64,000 bases of DNA from Panagrolaimus kolymaensis (lineage: Eukaryota; Nematoda; Chromadorea; Rhabditida; Panagrolaimidae), in the NCBI GenBank assembly GCA_028622995.1, contig JAJQJQ010000002.1:10540001-10604000 (forward strand). The letters run 5' to 3'. Positions 1 through 11,331 of the stretch are shown in pieces. The first letter of the stretch is position 1. Every line of letters begins with the position of its first letter. The notes beneath the pieces were generated by a model, which worked only from the letters and a program-made list of their open reading frames with translations, searched no databases and was not told the DNA's origin. A program made the position numbers and the translations under genes.

Positions 1-74
1 TTCTTATTTCATTCATTCTGATTAATTGTGATCAGTTTTGTTTTTATCATCGCATATATTTTTTTCTATCAAAT

Positions 75-1116
75 ATGTCTGAAGAAGAAAATATTTTCTC
101 CATTGATTTTTTCTTCAATCAATCATTTGGATCTGAATTTATTCGAATATATGAAAATTATGGCTTTAATTTGGAATGGAAATCAGAAGAATCAAAAATT
201 CTTTCAAATTTGAATTATGAAATTAAAATTTCTCCGAAATCTCCAAAATTCAAGGGCAGCGGCAACGAAAATGAAAACAAGGAAGTTTATATCAAAAAAA
301 TTATTTGTCGCTATCTTCATAGAAGTCCGTTAATTATTTTTTTCTTTATAAAACTTTAGTCATTTTTTCAATCAAAAAATTTTTTAGGTGGCGGAATAGA
401 AATGTCTGAAATCAAATTTGATCAACGATTAAAAATTTTCCCTCAAAGTTTTAAAATTTCTTTGGATATTTTTTGGACATTTTTTAAACCAAACAACAAA
501 ATCAGCGGCGACGATACTCGAGAAACTTCATTAAATGAAATATTAACTTTTGAAAATTTTATTTCAAATTTAGAAAATAATCGAGATCCTAAATTCGCGG
601 ATGTTATTTTTCAAACTTTTGATTCCGATGGTGGCGAAAAAATTTATGCGAATCGTTGCATTTTGTATGGGCATTCCCCAATTTTTGATGCATTATTCGA
701 AGAAGAAAATCATGAAAGTCCAATTGAAATTGAAATTGAAAATGATTTTCCCCCGCAAATTATAACTCGAGTTATTCAATTTTGTTATGGACAAAATGCA
801 ATTATTAAAGGGTTTGAAAAAGATTTAATTAAATTTGCTGAAAAATATTCAATCGAAAAACTCAAAGTAAGCTGCTTTATTTTTTTGTTGTTGTTGCAAG
901 TTTTAAATCCCAAATTTTTTGCAGATTGAATGCGTAAAATCCATTGAACTTATTCCTCTCAGCCTTGAAAATATTTGTGAAATCACCCAAATTGCAGTCG
1001 AAGAAAATCATGAAATCCTCAAACAAAAATGCATTCATTTTTTGAAACAACAAAATCAAAGCGAAAAAGAAAAATTTGTTAAAATTTTGCCTTTAGAAAG
1101 TTCAGAAAAAATTTGA
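75..1116 (+). CDS. BTB-domain protein, three exons
   Basis: Proposed exons are 75-324, 388-866 and 925-1116. The second intron (867-924, GTAAGC...TTGCAG) keeps frame exactly; the first donor (GTCCGT) is weak, and an alternative lies near 307. The middle exon encodes a BTB/POZ core: FADVIFQTF, then ANRCILYGHSPIFDALFEE, then VIQFCYG, the usual strand-helix order of the fold. The last exon gives a helical BACK-like tail ending in KILPLESSEKI. The first exon (about 83 residues) may be a degenerate MATH-like region, since two related genes near 43-46 kb carry one. Family knowledge: BTB proteins dimerise and often act as Cullin-3 ubiquitin ligase adaptors; that role is inferred. No signal peptide or membrane segment is visible. 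Confidence 0.75.
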
Positions 1117-2070
1117 ATTTTATAACATTTTTTTGATTTTTTGTTTTTATTATTTTTGGTTGATTATAAAAATTTTTTGTTGAATTTATTAGCAATCGAA
1201 GAATTTTCTGGTTATCGAGATCAAAAACAGATGATTTTTTTGTACATACAGTATACATACTTTTTTCATAAACCACTATTAAAATTTCGTTAATCACCAG
1301 CAAAAGTGGCAACAATAATCATTTTTGCCAAAAAGAAAAAAAGGCAGTAAAAAAGCAATAAAAAATTTTTGGATTTCAAGAAAACATATTTGATTCAAAA
1401 ATACTGTAAAATCGAGAGTCACCGTGCAATACCATTGCATTGTTGCTTTTTATGGGTATTTCAAAAGCTTTACTCAAAACAATAACAACACCCGAAACTT
1501 TTACATAACAAACTTTAACTTCGTTTGTCTTTGGACTAATAAATCCATTAGCTATCATTAACCCGAAATTACAATGGTTTTCATTCTTTTAGTCTAAAAA
1601 TTTTAGTTTTGAACAAACAAAAAATTGTTCTAAAACTTGCTTTTGGTAAAACAATTGTCAATTCAATACTGCCATTTTTCAATGACAAAACCGGAAAAAA
1701 CGTTCTTTCTTTATTTCTAAGATATTCCCTAGTTTACATAAATACATTTAAGACAGAAATTTAACAATCTTGTAATAACAAAAAAAAAGCCATTAGAAAC
1801 AAAAACAATTTGGATGCGTTGAATTCGTTGAAGCTCCAAGTTTGAAACAAATTTTAGTCATGCAACGAAAAGTAAGCAGCGAAGACACTGTGTAAATGTT
1901 TGCTTCGTTGGTTTTCTGCATTCAAACAAATCAGTCTTCTTTTTTTCGTCAGTCGTTTTTTCAATCGATCGAAAGCTGCATTTTGTTTTCAAGCTTGTGG
2001 ATAAGCACTATTCAACTTATTGCTGGTTATAAATAACACTGATTATTTGTACAACTCATCCTTCATCAAA
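1117..2070. other. Intergenic; 3' part is a duplicated promoter region
   Basis: AT-rich DNA. The stretch from about 1855 to 2070 is closely repeated at about 6085-6311, including a near-identical block beginning GCTTGTGGATAAGCAC, just upstream of two paralogous genes, so it probably holds their promoter. A 60-codon minus-strand ORF at 1376-1558 looks weakly coding, but no exon or family supports it. Confidence 0.5.
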
Positions 2071-2801
2071 ATGGCGGGAATGTATCCTGATATGGAAGCA
2101 AAGGTTAGTTCAATTTTCACTTTTTCTTCGATATTTATAATTCCCTTTTTAGAGCTTCGTTCCTCCTCCAGCTTATGCTGATATTATAGATCAACTCAAT
2201 GATAACAAGTTTCCTGCAAGAAATTATGTTCCTGGTAAACTTGAAACAAGTACAATCAACATTTGGGAAATTATTCTTGTTCTTCTTCTCGCCAACAAAC
2301 TCTTGCTATTCGTTGGAAAAGAAGAATTATCTGTAAATGTCTTTTTTGGTCTTTGCTGGGTTCTCTTTGGTTTTTCAATCTTCATCGTGATCACTCTATG
2401 CTTTTGTTGCAAGAAACGCAGGCTTGTTTTGCTGTCTCATGGTGCACAAGTAAGTTTTTTCCTTTTTCATTTTGGATTAACTTGTTTCATTTTTAGATTA
2501 TTCGACTTGCTGGTTTGGTGATCTTGTTCGGTAATCTTGTCTATGGATTCATTCAAAAAGAAGACGTCTTCTTCGGCTACAAATACAAGCACGATTCTGC
2601 TTGTAAGTTTATCTTTCGTTCCATCTTCTTTCAATTTCTTGTTTAATGTTCCGTTTTTTAGTTAACATCATCGTTGCCGTTTTCCTTTATTTGATCGATT
2701 TTGCCACCGCCTATTGGTTCCTCTGCGTCTTTTACACTTGTTTCACATTTCTTCGTAACTTGAACAAAGCTGATCAATCTGCTAATGTCATCAACAAATG
2801 A
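2071..2801 (+). CDS. Four-pass membrane protein A (tandem family, short form)
   Basis: Exons are 2071-2103, 2153-2449, 2497-2602 and 2662-2801; all introns are about 50-60 bp and GT-AG, and the frame closes on TGA. The protein is about 190 residues with four hydrophobic segments, starting near IWEIILVLLL, VFFGLCWVLF, IIRLAGLVIL and NIIVAVFLYL, and a cysteine/basic loop (CFCCKKRR) after the second. This suggests a tetraspan, MARVEL-like membrane protein with both ends cytosolic. The paralogue at 6312 has the same exon layout, including the same 106-nt third exon. I do not recognise a named family, and the function is unknown. Nothing looks broken. Confidence 0.8.
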
Positions 2802-3502
2802 AGAAGAATTATGTTTATTAAAAAAGCCTTTTGTTTGTTTTACATTTTTTTGAATTGTTTTTCCTTAATATAAATATTTATTTTTTGTTTTGTTTGTGTG
2901 TTTATTTTGAAGGAAAGGCTTCCAAAGCTAATGTGAGAATACCATGTAAAGGATTCTCGCGGGCTTTTATTAGCTATTAAGGTGTTCGGAATTTTCATAA
3001 GCATTGCGAAATTAGTTTGTATTGAATTTCCGCTGTTTGTAATAAGTATCAGCATCATAAAGAGGGACAAGGATAAGTTTTGAGGTGCTTCTTGCTTTTC
3101 ACTGAACGTATTCCATGCAGCCCTAAATGTGCGTGGAAATGATGGTAGTCTTTGAGGTTATTGAAGATTGGCGGTTTGCTGCAAGATAAACATCGCTTTT
3201 TCTGTAATATTCGAGATCTCATTTGCTTTGACAATCGCTTTTTAACCTGTATGTTTCGAATGGACGTTAATTGCTACATGTGCGTCATCATTTCATTTTC
3301 CTTGTATGCGTGATTATTACACTTGTATTTTACATTTCTTTTGCATCATCCCAACCTTGTAAGAAATAAAGAAAATTAGCATTTTGTATTATTTATGTAT
3401 TTACTTTCTTCATTTCATTCGTTGATGTATCATATCGTCGCTTTCATCCATTTTTAAACTATTCTATCTTGTTTTTTAGGATCAAAAACGAAAAACTCAA
3501 TC
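2802..3502. other. Intergenic, with possible decayed coding DNA on the minus strand
   Basis: A/T-rich 3' flank (ATTAAA and AATATAAATATT-type signals) followed by 2900-3300, which is less AT-rich. On the minus strand this translates into broken but protein-like pieces such as LYDADTYYKQRKF, interrupted by stops and frame changes. No intact gene is seen. Confidence 0.35.
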
Positions 3503-4972
3503 ATGTCTCAAACTTCTTCATCAATCAAGGCACCACAAAAGAATAATAATGTATCCGTCGATGTTGAGCCAAAGGTTAATTTTCTTGCTTTTTGTTGTTT
3601 ACTTTTATGTATCTTTGTAAAAAAATTCTAAATTCTAATCTAAAAAGAGTTATTTTAACCAAAAGCTGTTACTAATGTGTTTACTTTTTTAGGAGCAACA
3701 ACAACCTAATCAGAAACCAAAATATGTTCCAATGCTGCAACAACACCAACCAGCAATACCAATTCAACAAGAAAATTATGCACCTATCCATCAGCAACCT
3801 CAACAACAAAAATATGCTCCAATTTTACATCAACCACAAATACCCATTCAACAACAACCTCAGCAATATGGGGCAATGCATCAACAGTCACAACCAACAC
3901 CGCTTCAACAACAACAAATGCCAATTCAACAAGGAAATTATGCACAATTACAACAACAAAAAGGACTACATCAGCAACGACTGCCAATGCATCACCAAGA
4001 ACAAGTGAAAGATCATCAAGATATACCAATATTTGAATGTTATCCTAAACAACAAGTACAACAACCAACAGCTGCAGCAGTTGCTGATGATGATGCTAAT
4101 GGTAATGGTGGTAATACAAAAGCTGAAATATTCAATCCGAATGATTTTAAATATTATTGCTGTTGTGGTTGCTGTCATTCTAAAAGTGGAACTAAAGCTA
4201 TTGCTTGCTGGGAAGTGTTTTTTGTTATGGTTCTTCTTATTATGTCAATTGTGTATGGTGTCGGAGCTAGTGTGCAAGTTCTTCAGATTAGTTTATCTGC
4301 ACGTTATGGTTTTGCTGCTCTTTGTGAAGGTATTGGTGTGTTCTTCCTTATCATTGCTTTATGTAAAACGAATCATCGGCTTTTATTACCGTATTTTGGA
4401 TGTCAAGTGAGTGATTTTTTCTAATGATTTAACATTTAGTAATCTCATCATTTTTAGATTATTAAACTTATTGGTTTGTTTGGTTATTCAATTTATCTAA
4501 TCTGTGATGTTGTAAAACAAAATAACGAACGGAATAAGAAACAAGCAGAATATATTAATGGAAAAAACTATGCTGATCGCATCGATAATGGTAACATCAG
4601 CTATAATGATGGTGAGTTTACTTTTTACTTATGTGTTTCATAATATATCAAAAAAAAAAAGCATTTGTCTATCAAAATAAGATGTCTTTTATTGGATATG
4701 TAAATATACCACGATAAAAATGGCATCAGATTCTTTGATTTTCATTTATCCTATTGCTTTATTTCTCATTAATGGATTTACGTTTTTTAGAGGGATTCTT
4801 TCAAACCATTGTTACCGTTCCAACAATCGTGGTTGATCTAATCGTTTCAATATGGTTCATGTATGTTATTCGAAAATGTTATATCTATTTTCGTGATTTG
4901 AAACTACAATCTTATCAAGGTGCCATTGTCGCTCAACCATATCAACAAGTTGCAAATCCAATAATATATTAA
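3503..4972 (+). CDS. Four-pass membrane protein B with Q/P-rich N terminus
   Basis: Exons are 3503-3574, 3693-4406, 4458-4611 and 4791-4972 (1122 nt, 373 residues). A Gln/Pro/His-rich cytosolic region of about 130 residues, built from CAA/CCA repeats, precedes a conserved cysteine cluster (KYYCCCGCCHSKSG, continuing TKAIACWE) and four hydrophobic segments starting near VFFVMVLLIM, AALCEGIGVF, IIKLIGLFGY and FQTIVTVPTI. The cysteine cluster at the membrane border could be palmitoylated or bind metal; that is inference. The paralogue at 7455 shares the exon phases, the cysteine cluster and the tail motif CYIYFRDLKL (CYVYFRDLKL there). Function unknown. Confidence 0.8.
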
Positions 4973-5133
4973 CTAAAGAAAATTCACGTTTTTTATTGTA
5001 AATATTTGTGTTGCGTTTTACTTTTTTGAATGATTAATTTTAATTTAGTGTCGAAATAAATCTTGATTCATGAAAAATAAATGTTTTGATAAACAAAAAC
5101 CAGAAAGCATTTTTTAGTTGAAACTAGGCAACA

Positions 5134-5152
5134 CGCGGGCCTTCGGCCCGCG
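5134..5152. repeat. GC-rich hairpin, copy 1
   Basis: Perfect 7-bp stem CGCGGGC/GCCCGCG closing a CTTCG loop. It is one of three similar hairpins in this spacer and stands out sharply from the surrounding roughly 80% A+T DNA. Confidence 0.8.
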
Positions 5153-5320
5153 ATATAACTATCTCATTATGTATTTCTTAATTTTATATCACTTTATACG
5201 TTTTCAAATATTCACTAAATTTAAACTTTATACCATCTCTAAATAAATTAGGTCCCTTTAAGTTTCATTTTTACTCAATGAAATAAACGTCACTAACGCT
5301 TATCCAAAAGAATGGGAAAT

Positions 5321-5338
5321 GCGGGCCTTCGGCCCGGC
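5321..5338. repeat. GC-rich hairpin, copy 2
   Basis: GCGGGCCTTCGGCCCGGC: a 5-bp CGGGC/GCCCG stem with the same CTTCG loop as copy 1. The end of the stem has diverged. Confidence 0.75.
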
Positions 5339-5732
5339 ATATTGTATATTTTAACCACTGTCCTTGTATCCTTTAAAATTTATCGAATTTGGATTCTTTA
5401 CCACATTTAGATACGTTGCGCATATTTGGATCCTTTTAATCTTTGAATACTTCAAAATTAACCGCCACTCTCAAGCGCTTCATTTTTATGTAATACAAAT
5501 GTTTTTTTCTTAACATTATGGGTTTTTAAAAAGTTATGGCATGAATCTTCATCCTTCTCATACTTGGTGTATAAGATCTTCATCTCATATAACTAAGGTT
5601 TTTCGACCGGGGAACTAATTCCTTAGTCAATTCTCCCATTCCTTCGAATGATCCCAAATGTTTTAAAGCACCTCAATAATAATAGCAACTTGCTTTTTTC
5701 CAATAAAAAAGTCATTTTCAATTTATTACACA

Positions 5733-5750
5733 GCCGGCCTTCGGCAGGCC
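5733..5750. repeat. GC-rich hairpin, copy 3 (diverged)
   Basis: GCCGGCCTTCGGCAGGCC can fold either as GCCG...CGGC or as GGCCT...AGGCC. It shares the GGCCTTCGGC core with the other two copies. Confidence 0.65.
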
Positions 5751-6311
5751 ATGAATTTTGTTTAATGTAAATCAAATAGCATTTTTGATTGAGCATATTT
5801 GGGTCCTTTCGTAAATTTAGATCCTTTGGTATTTTTTGGATCCAGAGCTTCTTTTGGTAACTCAAAATCAACCGCCACTCATCACCGCTTCATTTTTATA
5901 CAATGCAAAAGCAAGCAAACTTCATTCTTTCCGCATTCATTCATTTTTTATGCTAATTTTTTCATTTTTATTGAATTTTCCCATGATAGATTTCCAGGCT
6001 TCCACACACAATCAAAATTACTAGGAAGGAAAAGCAAAATTTCATCCATCGAAAAAAAGCAGCAGAATTCAAACATGTTTGAGAGTCATGCAGCGAAAAT
6101 TGGTAACCGCCAAAAGTTTTACGGTTGCTTTTGTTTGCTTCGTTGTTTTTCAGCATTCAATCAAATCAGTCTTCTTTTTTTCTCGTCAGTCCTCGTTGTT
6201 TCAAATCGATCGAAAGTTGCATTTTGTTTTCAAGCTTGTGGATAAGCACTATTCAACTTATTGCTGGTTATAAATAACACTGATTATTTGTACAACTCAT
6301 CATTCATCATA

Positions 6312-7173
6312 ATGGCTGGAATGTATTCTGATATCGAAGCTCAAGTTAGTTTTATCTTTCTCTTCATGGATTCTATGGATTGCCTCAAATGTGTTGATTA
6401 AACTTTTAGTTATGTATGTTACTATATAACCTTTCATTTTTTAGCGCATGGTTTCTCCTCTTGTTGATTGTAGTGCTCAATCATATGGTACTCCTGCAAG
6501 AAATGGGTCAAATCAAAATGTTCCAAAACCTGGTATAAAGGCACCTTTTCTTCCACGTCCTACTGCATCTCCACAGGTTCTTCCTGTTTATGCAGTCAAA
6601 CCTTGTCAAGCTCAATGTGGAATGAGTACCATTGGTTTTTTGGAACTCATTATGGTTTTTATGATAGCTTCCAAATTTTTGCTTACTGTTGGAAAAGAAG
6701 AAATGCCTGAAAATGTATGTTGGGCTATTGGTGGCGCTCTTTACTTACTTATGATGTTTCTTATTTGCCTCGAAGAAGAAGAAAGTAAGAAAAAGAAGAT
6801 CATTCTTCCATGTTTTGGTGCTCAAGTATGTTCTTTTATCCTCTCCTTTTCATTCACTTTTGTTACTTTTTAGGTTATTCGTCTTGCTGGTATCATGATC
6901 CTCGTCACCTGTATTCTCTATGGATACTTTAAGAAAAGGGACATTCTCTTCGCTTACAAATACAACACCGATGATAGAGGTGAGTTGTCTTGTTTTTTTG
7001 GAAATAACCACTAAACGTTTTCTTTTTTAGTTTTAACCATTTTTGCTGGTGTTTTTTGGTTTTTCGATGTTCTTGCTGCACTTTGGGTCCTCGCCGTTCT
7101 CATCAAATGCCATCTTTATCTTCGTCGTTTGAATAAGAATTACCAGTCAGAAGGCGCCTACAACGTTATGTAA
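6312..7173 (+). CDS. Four-pass membrane protein A' (paralogue of the gene at 2071)
   Basis: Exons are 6312-6344, 6445-6825, 6874-6979 and 7031-7173. The start (MAGMYSDIEAQ) matches gene A (MAGMYPDMEAK), and so do the splice phases. Exon 2 is longer than in A and adds a proline-rich stretch (KPGIKAPFLPRPTASPQV) before the first membrane segment. Four hydrophobic segments follow, with a charged EEEESKKKK loop after the second where A has CCKKRR. The shared promoter block and conserved TM3 (RLAGIMIL versus RLAGLVIL) show a tandem-duplicate origin. Intact; function unknown. Confidence 0.8.
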
Positions 7174-7454
7174 AGAAAATTTCTGATTATTTTTGTTTTA
7201 CAAATTTTTTTATTGTTTCATTCACTTTTCTTTGATTTGTCTTTTTCTCGATATGTAATAAATATTGATTGTTTTTGTTGTTTTATATGTTATTTGTGTT
7301 TATCCCCTGAAAATTAGGAAGAAAAAATTTGCATGATTTTTTTGACAGCTAGTATTCATTGGTGTAGTTTTTCTTTCATTCATTCATTTTCAAAATCGTT
7401 GTTTGTGTGTGTTTATAAGCAACAAAAACAACTGAAACAGCTGCAAACTCAATT

Positions 7455-8799
7455 ATGTCTCGCACTTCTTCATCAATCAAAGCATCAGAAAAGAATAATA
7501 ATGGATTCATCGATGTTGAATTACCACAGGTTAGCTTCTTTTTTTACTTGCTTTTTGTATCTTTGTGTGTTCTTTCTGTTCCAAATTTTGTAAACGTTGT
7601 ATAAAAAGATATTTTCGAAGAAGAAAAAATGTTACTAATATGTTTAATTTTTTAGGACCAACCGCCACCACCAATTCAACAACAACCACAAACACCGCCA
7701 AATCAACAATATCAACAACAACAACCTGCTCCATATATGCCTATGCAAGTACAACAACAACAACAACCAATCCAGCAACAGCAACAATATCAAAACCAAA
7801 ATCATCAACAGCAGCAAGTACCAACATTTGAATATTATGGTCAACAAGGAATCCCAGCAACATATTATTATGCTACAGCAACGCCAAATCAATATGGAAC
7901 ACCTGCTGGTCCTGTATTTACTCCTAAACAAGTACCAGCTGCTGGAGATGTAAATGGTAATACAAATGCTGGAATATTCAATCCAAATGCTTCTAAATAT
8001 CATTGCTGTTGTGGTTGCTGTCATTCTAAAAGTGGAGCTATAGCTATTGCTTGTTGGGAAGTTATAGTTGTTTGTGGTATTTTAGCTGGTGCAATTCTTT
8101 GTGCTATCACGGCCATCAGTATGAACTACAAGGTGTAAATGATACTCAACTATATGGTTATGCTGCACGTTATGGTTTTTCTGCTCTTTTTGACGGTATT
8201 GGTGTGTTCTTTCTTATCATCGCTTTATGTAGTAAGAATCATAAGCTTTTGTTACCGTATTTTGGATGTAAAGTAAGTGCTTTAACTCTTCCTTTTTATG
8301 CGTTGTATATATTCTTTTTCATCTTTGGTACATAAATTTCTTCAATTTTTAGGTTATCAAACTTATGGGTGTGTTGGGATATTCCTGTTATACTATCTGG
8401 CATGTTATAACTGAATATAATCGAAAGGTTAAAGCCGGTGCTGAATACATGAATGGAAAATACTATGTTAATCACATCAACAAAGGCGATGAAGCTTTAA
8501 AATGGGGTAAGTCTTTAATTTTAGCAGTATTAAGAATGCTAAATATGGGTTTTATAGTTACAGTAATGGATTAACGTTTTTTAGATGAAAGGGACTTTGT
8601 AATCATCATTGTTGTTTCAACGTTGGTCCTTGAATTGATTTTTGCTATATGGTTCATGTATGTCGTCAAGAAATGTTATGTCTATTTTCGTGATTTGAAA
8701 CTATCCTATCAAGGTGCCAATGTCATCGCTCTATCATCAAGTAGCACCATCAGTCTTTTGAAAACAACAACAAAAACTTTTATCAACAACAATGAATGA
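7455..8799 (+). pseudogene. Membrane protein B' (paralogue of the gene at 3503), frame broken in exon 2
   Basis: Exons are 7455-7529, 7656-8272, 8353-8506 and 8585-8799. The N terminus MSRTSSSIKA matches B (MSQTSSSIKA). A Q/P-rich region and the same CCCGCCHSKSG cluster follow. Frame 1 then stops at 8136-8138 just after ISMNYKV, while the homologous continuation (YGYAARYGFSALFDGIGVFF; B has ARYGFAALCEGIGVFF) is in another frame from about 8110 onward. No short intron rescues it. Downstream exons stay open and well spliced, so this is either a very recent pseudogene, an assembly error or an unusual reading event. The C-terminal tail differs from B (LLKTTTKTFINNNE). Confidence 0.7.
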
Positions 8800-10129
8800 A
8801 ACTAACTGAAATCTATCTTATTTTTGTATTGTAAATATTTGTGTTTTGTTTTACATAACTTTGATATTGTCGTATTGAATAAATAAACATTTAATTCATA
8901 AACAAAAAAGGCTTCGATAAACAACTGGAAAACAATCTTTAGTCGCGGCTCATCGCTAAAAGATTGGGAAAGCAACCTTTAAAAGCGGCGGCGATGGTTT
9001 GAATCAAAAAAAAAAACATTGCTGATAGAATTTTTTTTGCTTCGAAGTAAAATAAAACACTTTTATTTTTTCATTAATTCTCTTTTAACACAGCTTTTTT
9101 TTGAATATTTTATGAAATTTTTTCTTCGTTTTTTTTAAATTTATTTTTTCATTACTCTCATCAATTATGTATCTTGAATTCTCCATTGTTAAATATATTT
9201 TTTATCATTAAAAAATAATGAAAAGTAATTCTTTCCTAAAAAAGAAACAAGAAAAGGTAAAAAAATTAAATAAATGCCATCGATATTTGCTTTGTTGTCG
9301 GAACAAAAATATTTTTAAATAATGACGATTTCGCTGTATTCATAATTATGAGATGAAATATGGTCGACTGGAGCAAACTTCGCTAAAATTAAAATGTGTT
9401 ATAAACTATATTGAAATTTTCTTATTATTTCTGTGAAAAATATTTTTCTTTGTTTTTTCTTATATTATAAAACATAAATTCAATGATACTTTTATCCAAT
9501 AAAGTGAAAAACAAATAAATATTAAAAAAAGAGTGCAATTATTTTTTTCAAAAAAAATCACAATTTTGCTTTTATTTATTTTAATCTTTGTCCAACGACA
9601 TTTTAAAATGGATGGACTAAACGAATTTCTTGTTTATGCAATTTTGAACACTTTTTTTCTTCAGCGCTATTTTTTTCCTTCTGCGTTCTCCCACTTTTCT
9701 TTTTCCTTTTTTTCATCTTCCTTCCCTTTTCATTTTGCTCACGTACACACTGCTGCTATGTCTTTTTTTTGGTCGTCCACAGCTGAAGCTATTGCTGGCG
9801 TAAACGACATTCATTTTTCGTTGGTTGTGTTTAGAAATATATAAAACGACGACAAAAACAACAAACAACTACTCTAGAGTAGATAGAGTTGGTTGTTTTA
9901 TTTTTTCTTCATATTTTTTTGTTGTTGTTGTTTTCACATCGATTCTTTTTTTATTTTTTTTGACGACAGAAAAAGTTTTGAAAAAAAAAGATTTTGTTAG
10001 TTATTTTGTTCCGTAAAAAATATTGTTTATCATCGGTCGTGTTTGATTTTTTGCTCCCAAAAAATATTAGCTTATAAAAATTTTATAATTTTTTAGAGTT
10101 TATTCTTATTTAAAATTTTTTTTATTAAA
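8800..10129. other. Intergenic, AT-rich, with probable promoter of the LEA-like gene
   Basis: The 3' flank of the preceding gene carries AATAAATAAACA. The rest is homopolymer-rich. A TATATAAAA element sits near 9838, and a TTTTTTAG acceptor at about 10096 precedes the next ATG by about 34 bp, consistent with trans-splicing. The ORFs here lack coding character. Confidence 0.5.
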
Positions 10130-11331
10130 ATGTTCGCTCGAAATGGTGCAGAAGCTGCAATGATTGCAGCTAAAATTGGTATAAACCTCAAAACTTATTT
10201 GTAATAAAGTTTATTAACTTTTTTTTCCATTTCATTTTTAGCTCAAAAATCTAATCAAGTTCGTATGATCCAAATTTCATCCCTTTCATGCAAAGATAAA
10301 ACTATTATTGATCAAGCAAAACAAGTTAGTACTTTTTTTTCTCTTTCTCTTTTTTCTCTTAGAAACTTTTGTAAGCATTGTTTACTTATTTTTGAGTAAA
10401 AAAAAGATGATGTTTGATAGTTATCAACGAGAGACAATTCTTAAAATATAATTGTTGCTCAAAGAAAAGCAGCTTCCCCAATTTTTTTGTGATAACTTTT
10501 AAAAAACTATGAACTTTTTTTTGTAAATTTGAAAACCATGAAACTTTTGTAATTCCATAAATGGAATTTCTGTGCATTTTTTTTTCTTCAACTTTTCCCA
10601 TCAAAGTCATCGATTAAAAGAAAATTCATTAGAAAACCGCCATTTTTTCATTCACCAAACTTTTTTTTGTTTACAAAAAAAGAATTCTCTAAACAATTTT
10701 TATTTTGATTGATTTGTTGATTGACAAAAAAAATTAAAAACAATGTGCAATTTTCGCCCAAAAAACACTTCGTTTTCTGTGAATCCATTAATTTTGTGAG
10801 AGAACATCGAATTGTTTTTTCTTATGTTTCATAAAATTAAATTCCCAGCGCAAATTAACATAAAAAATAGTTTAAAAGGATTAAAACAATTTTAAAATTT
10901 TATCCAAAAAACACAAGTTTTGTTAATTCTCAAAAGCAAATTTATTTTGAAAAATAAACTTTATTTTTAAATTATAAAATCAAACTTCTTTTTTTTTCAG
11001 GGCGCCCAAACCATTGTTGACAAAGCCAAGGATACCGTTGAAGCTGTGAAAGAAAAAGTTATGGGCAGCAGCAACAGCGGCCATACCAGCACTGGAAGCA
11101 GCAGCACAAAGGGGGAAGAAGGTGATCCACGTGGCTCACATAAACACGTTCAAAATATTATCGACAAAAATGATGAAGAATTTTCTACAACCGACAAAAA
11201 ACTTGGCCATTCTGGAAATACCCATGGTCGAGGAGGATATGACCCAGTAAGTTCGAGAAAAAAAAAATTTATTATTTAAGAAAAAATATTAAAATAATTT
11301 TTCTTAGCTATCTTTTTAGAAAACCGTCTGA
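10130..11331 (+). CDS. Small LEA-like hydrophilic protein
   Basis: Exons are 10130-10178, 10242-10324, 11001-11246 and a tiny last exon, probably 11320-11331 (KTV-stop; an alternative acceptor at 11307 gives LSF-stop). The product is about 128 residues. The N-terminal third is Ala-rich; the core GAQTIVDKAKDTVEAVKEKV is an amphipathic Lys/Ala/Glu repeat like those of group-3 late embryogenesis abundant proteins. The C-terminal half is Gly/Ser/His/Lys-rich and probably disordered, so the protein as a whole resembles a desiccation-stress protein. Family knowledge: LEA proteins protect membranes and proteins in anhydrobiotic nematodes. The match here is compositional and rests on one short motif. 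Confidence 0.55.

Larger units (their letters stand above)
4973..6311. other. Inter-unit spacer with internal repeats and the duplicated promoter
   Basis: Contains three GC-rich hairpins (listed separately). A pair of diverged direct repeats lies at about 5417-5500 and 5793-5910; both run GCATATTTGG...TCCTTT and then ACCGCCACTC...CGCTTCATTTTTA. The second copy of the gene A promoter is at about 6085-6311. The ORFs here are not supported by exons or families. Confidence 0.6.

Noticed and set aside
8051..8335. Separate gene starting at 8051
   Set aside because: It is the shifted frame of exon 2 of the B' gene, as shown by homology to the gene at 3503.
9533..10016. 103- and 63-codon ORFs upstream of the LEA-like gene
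   Set aside because: Low-complexity Phe/Ser/Thr composition; the region looks like promoter and outron.
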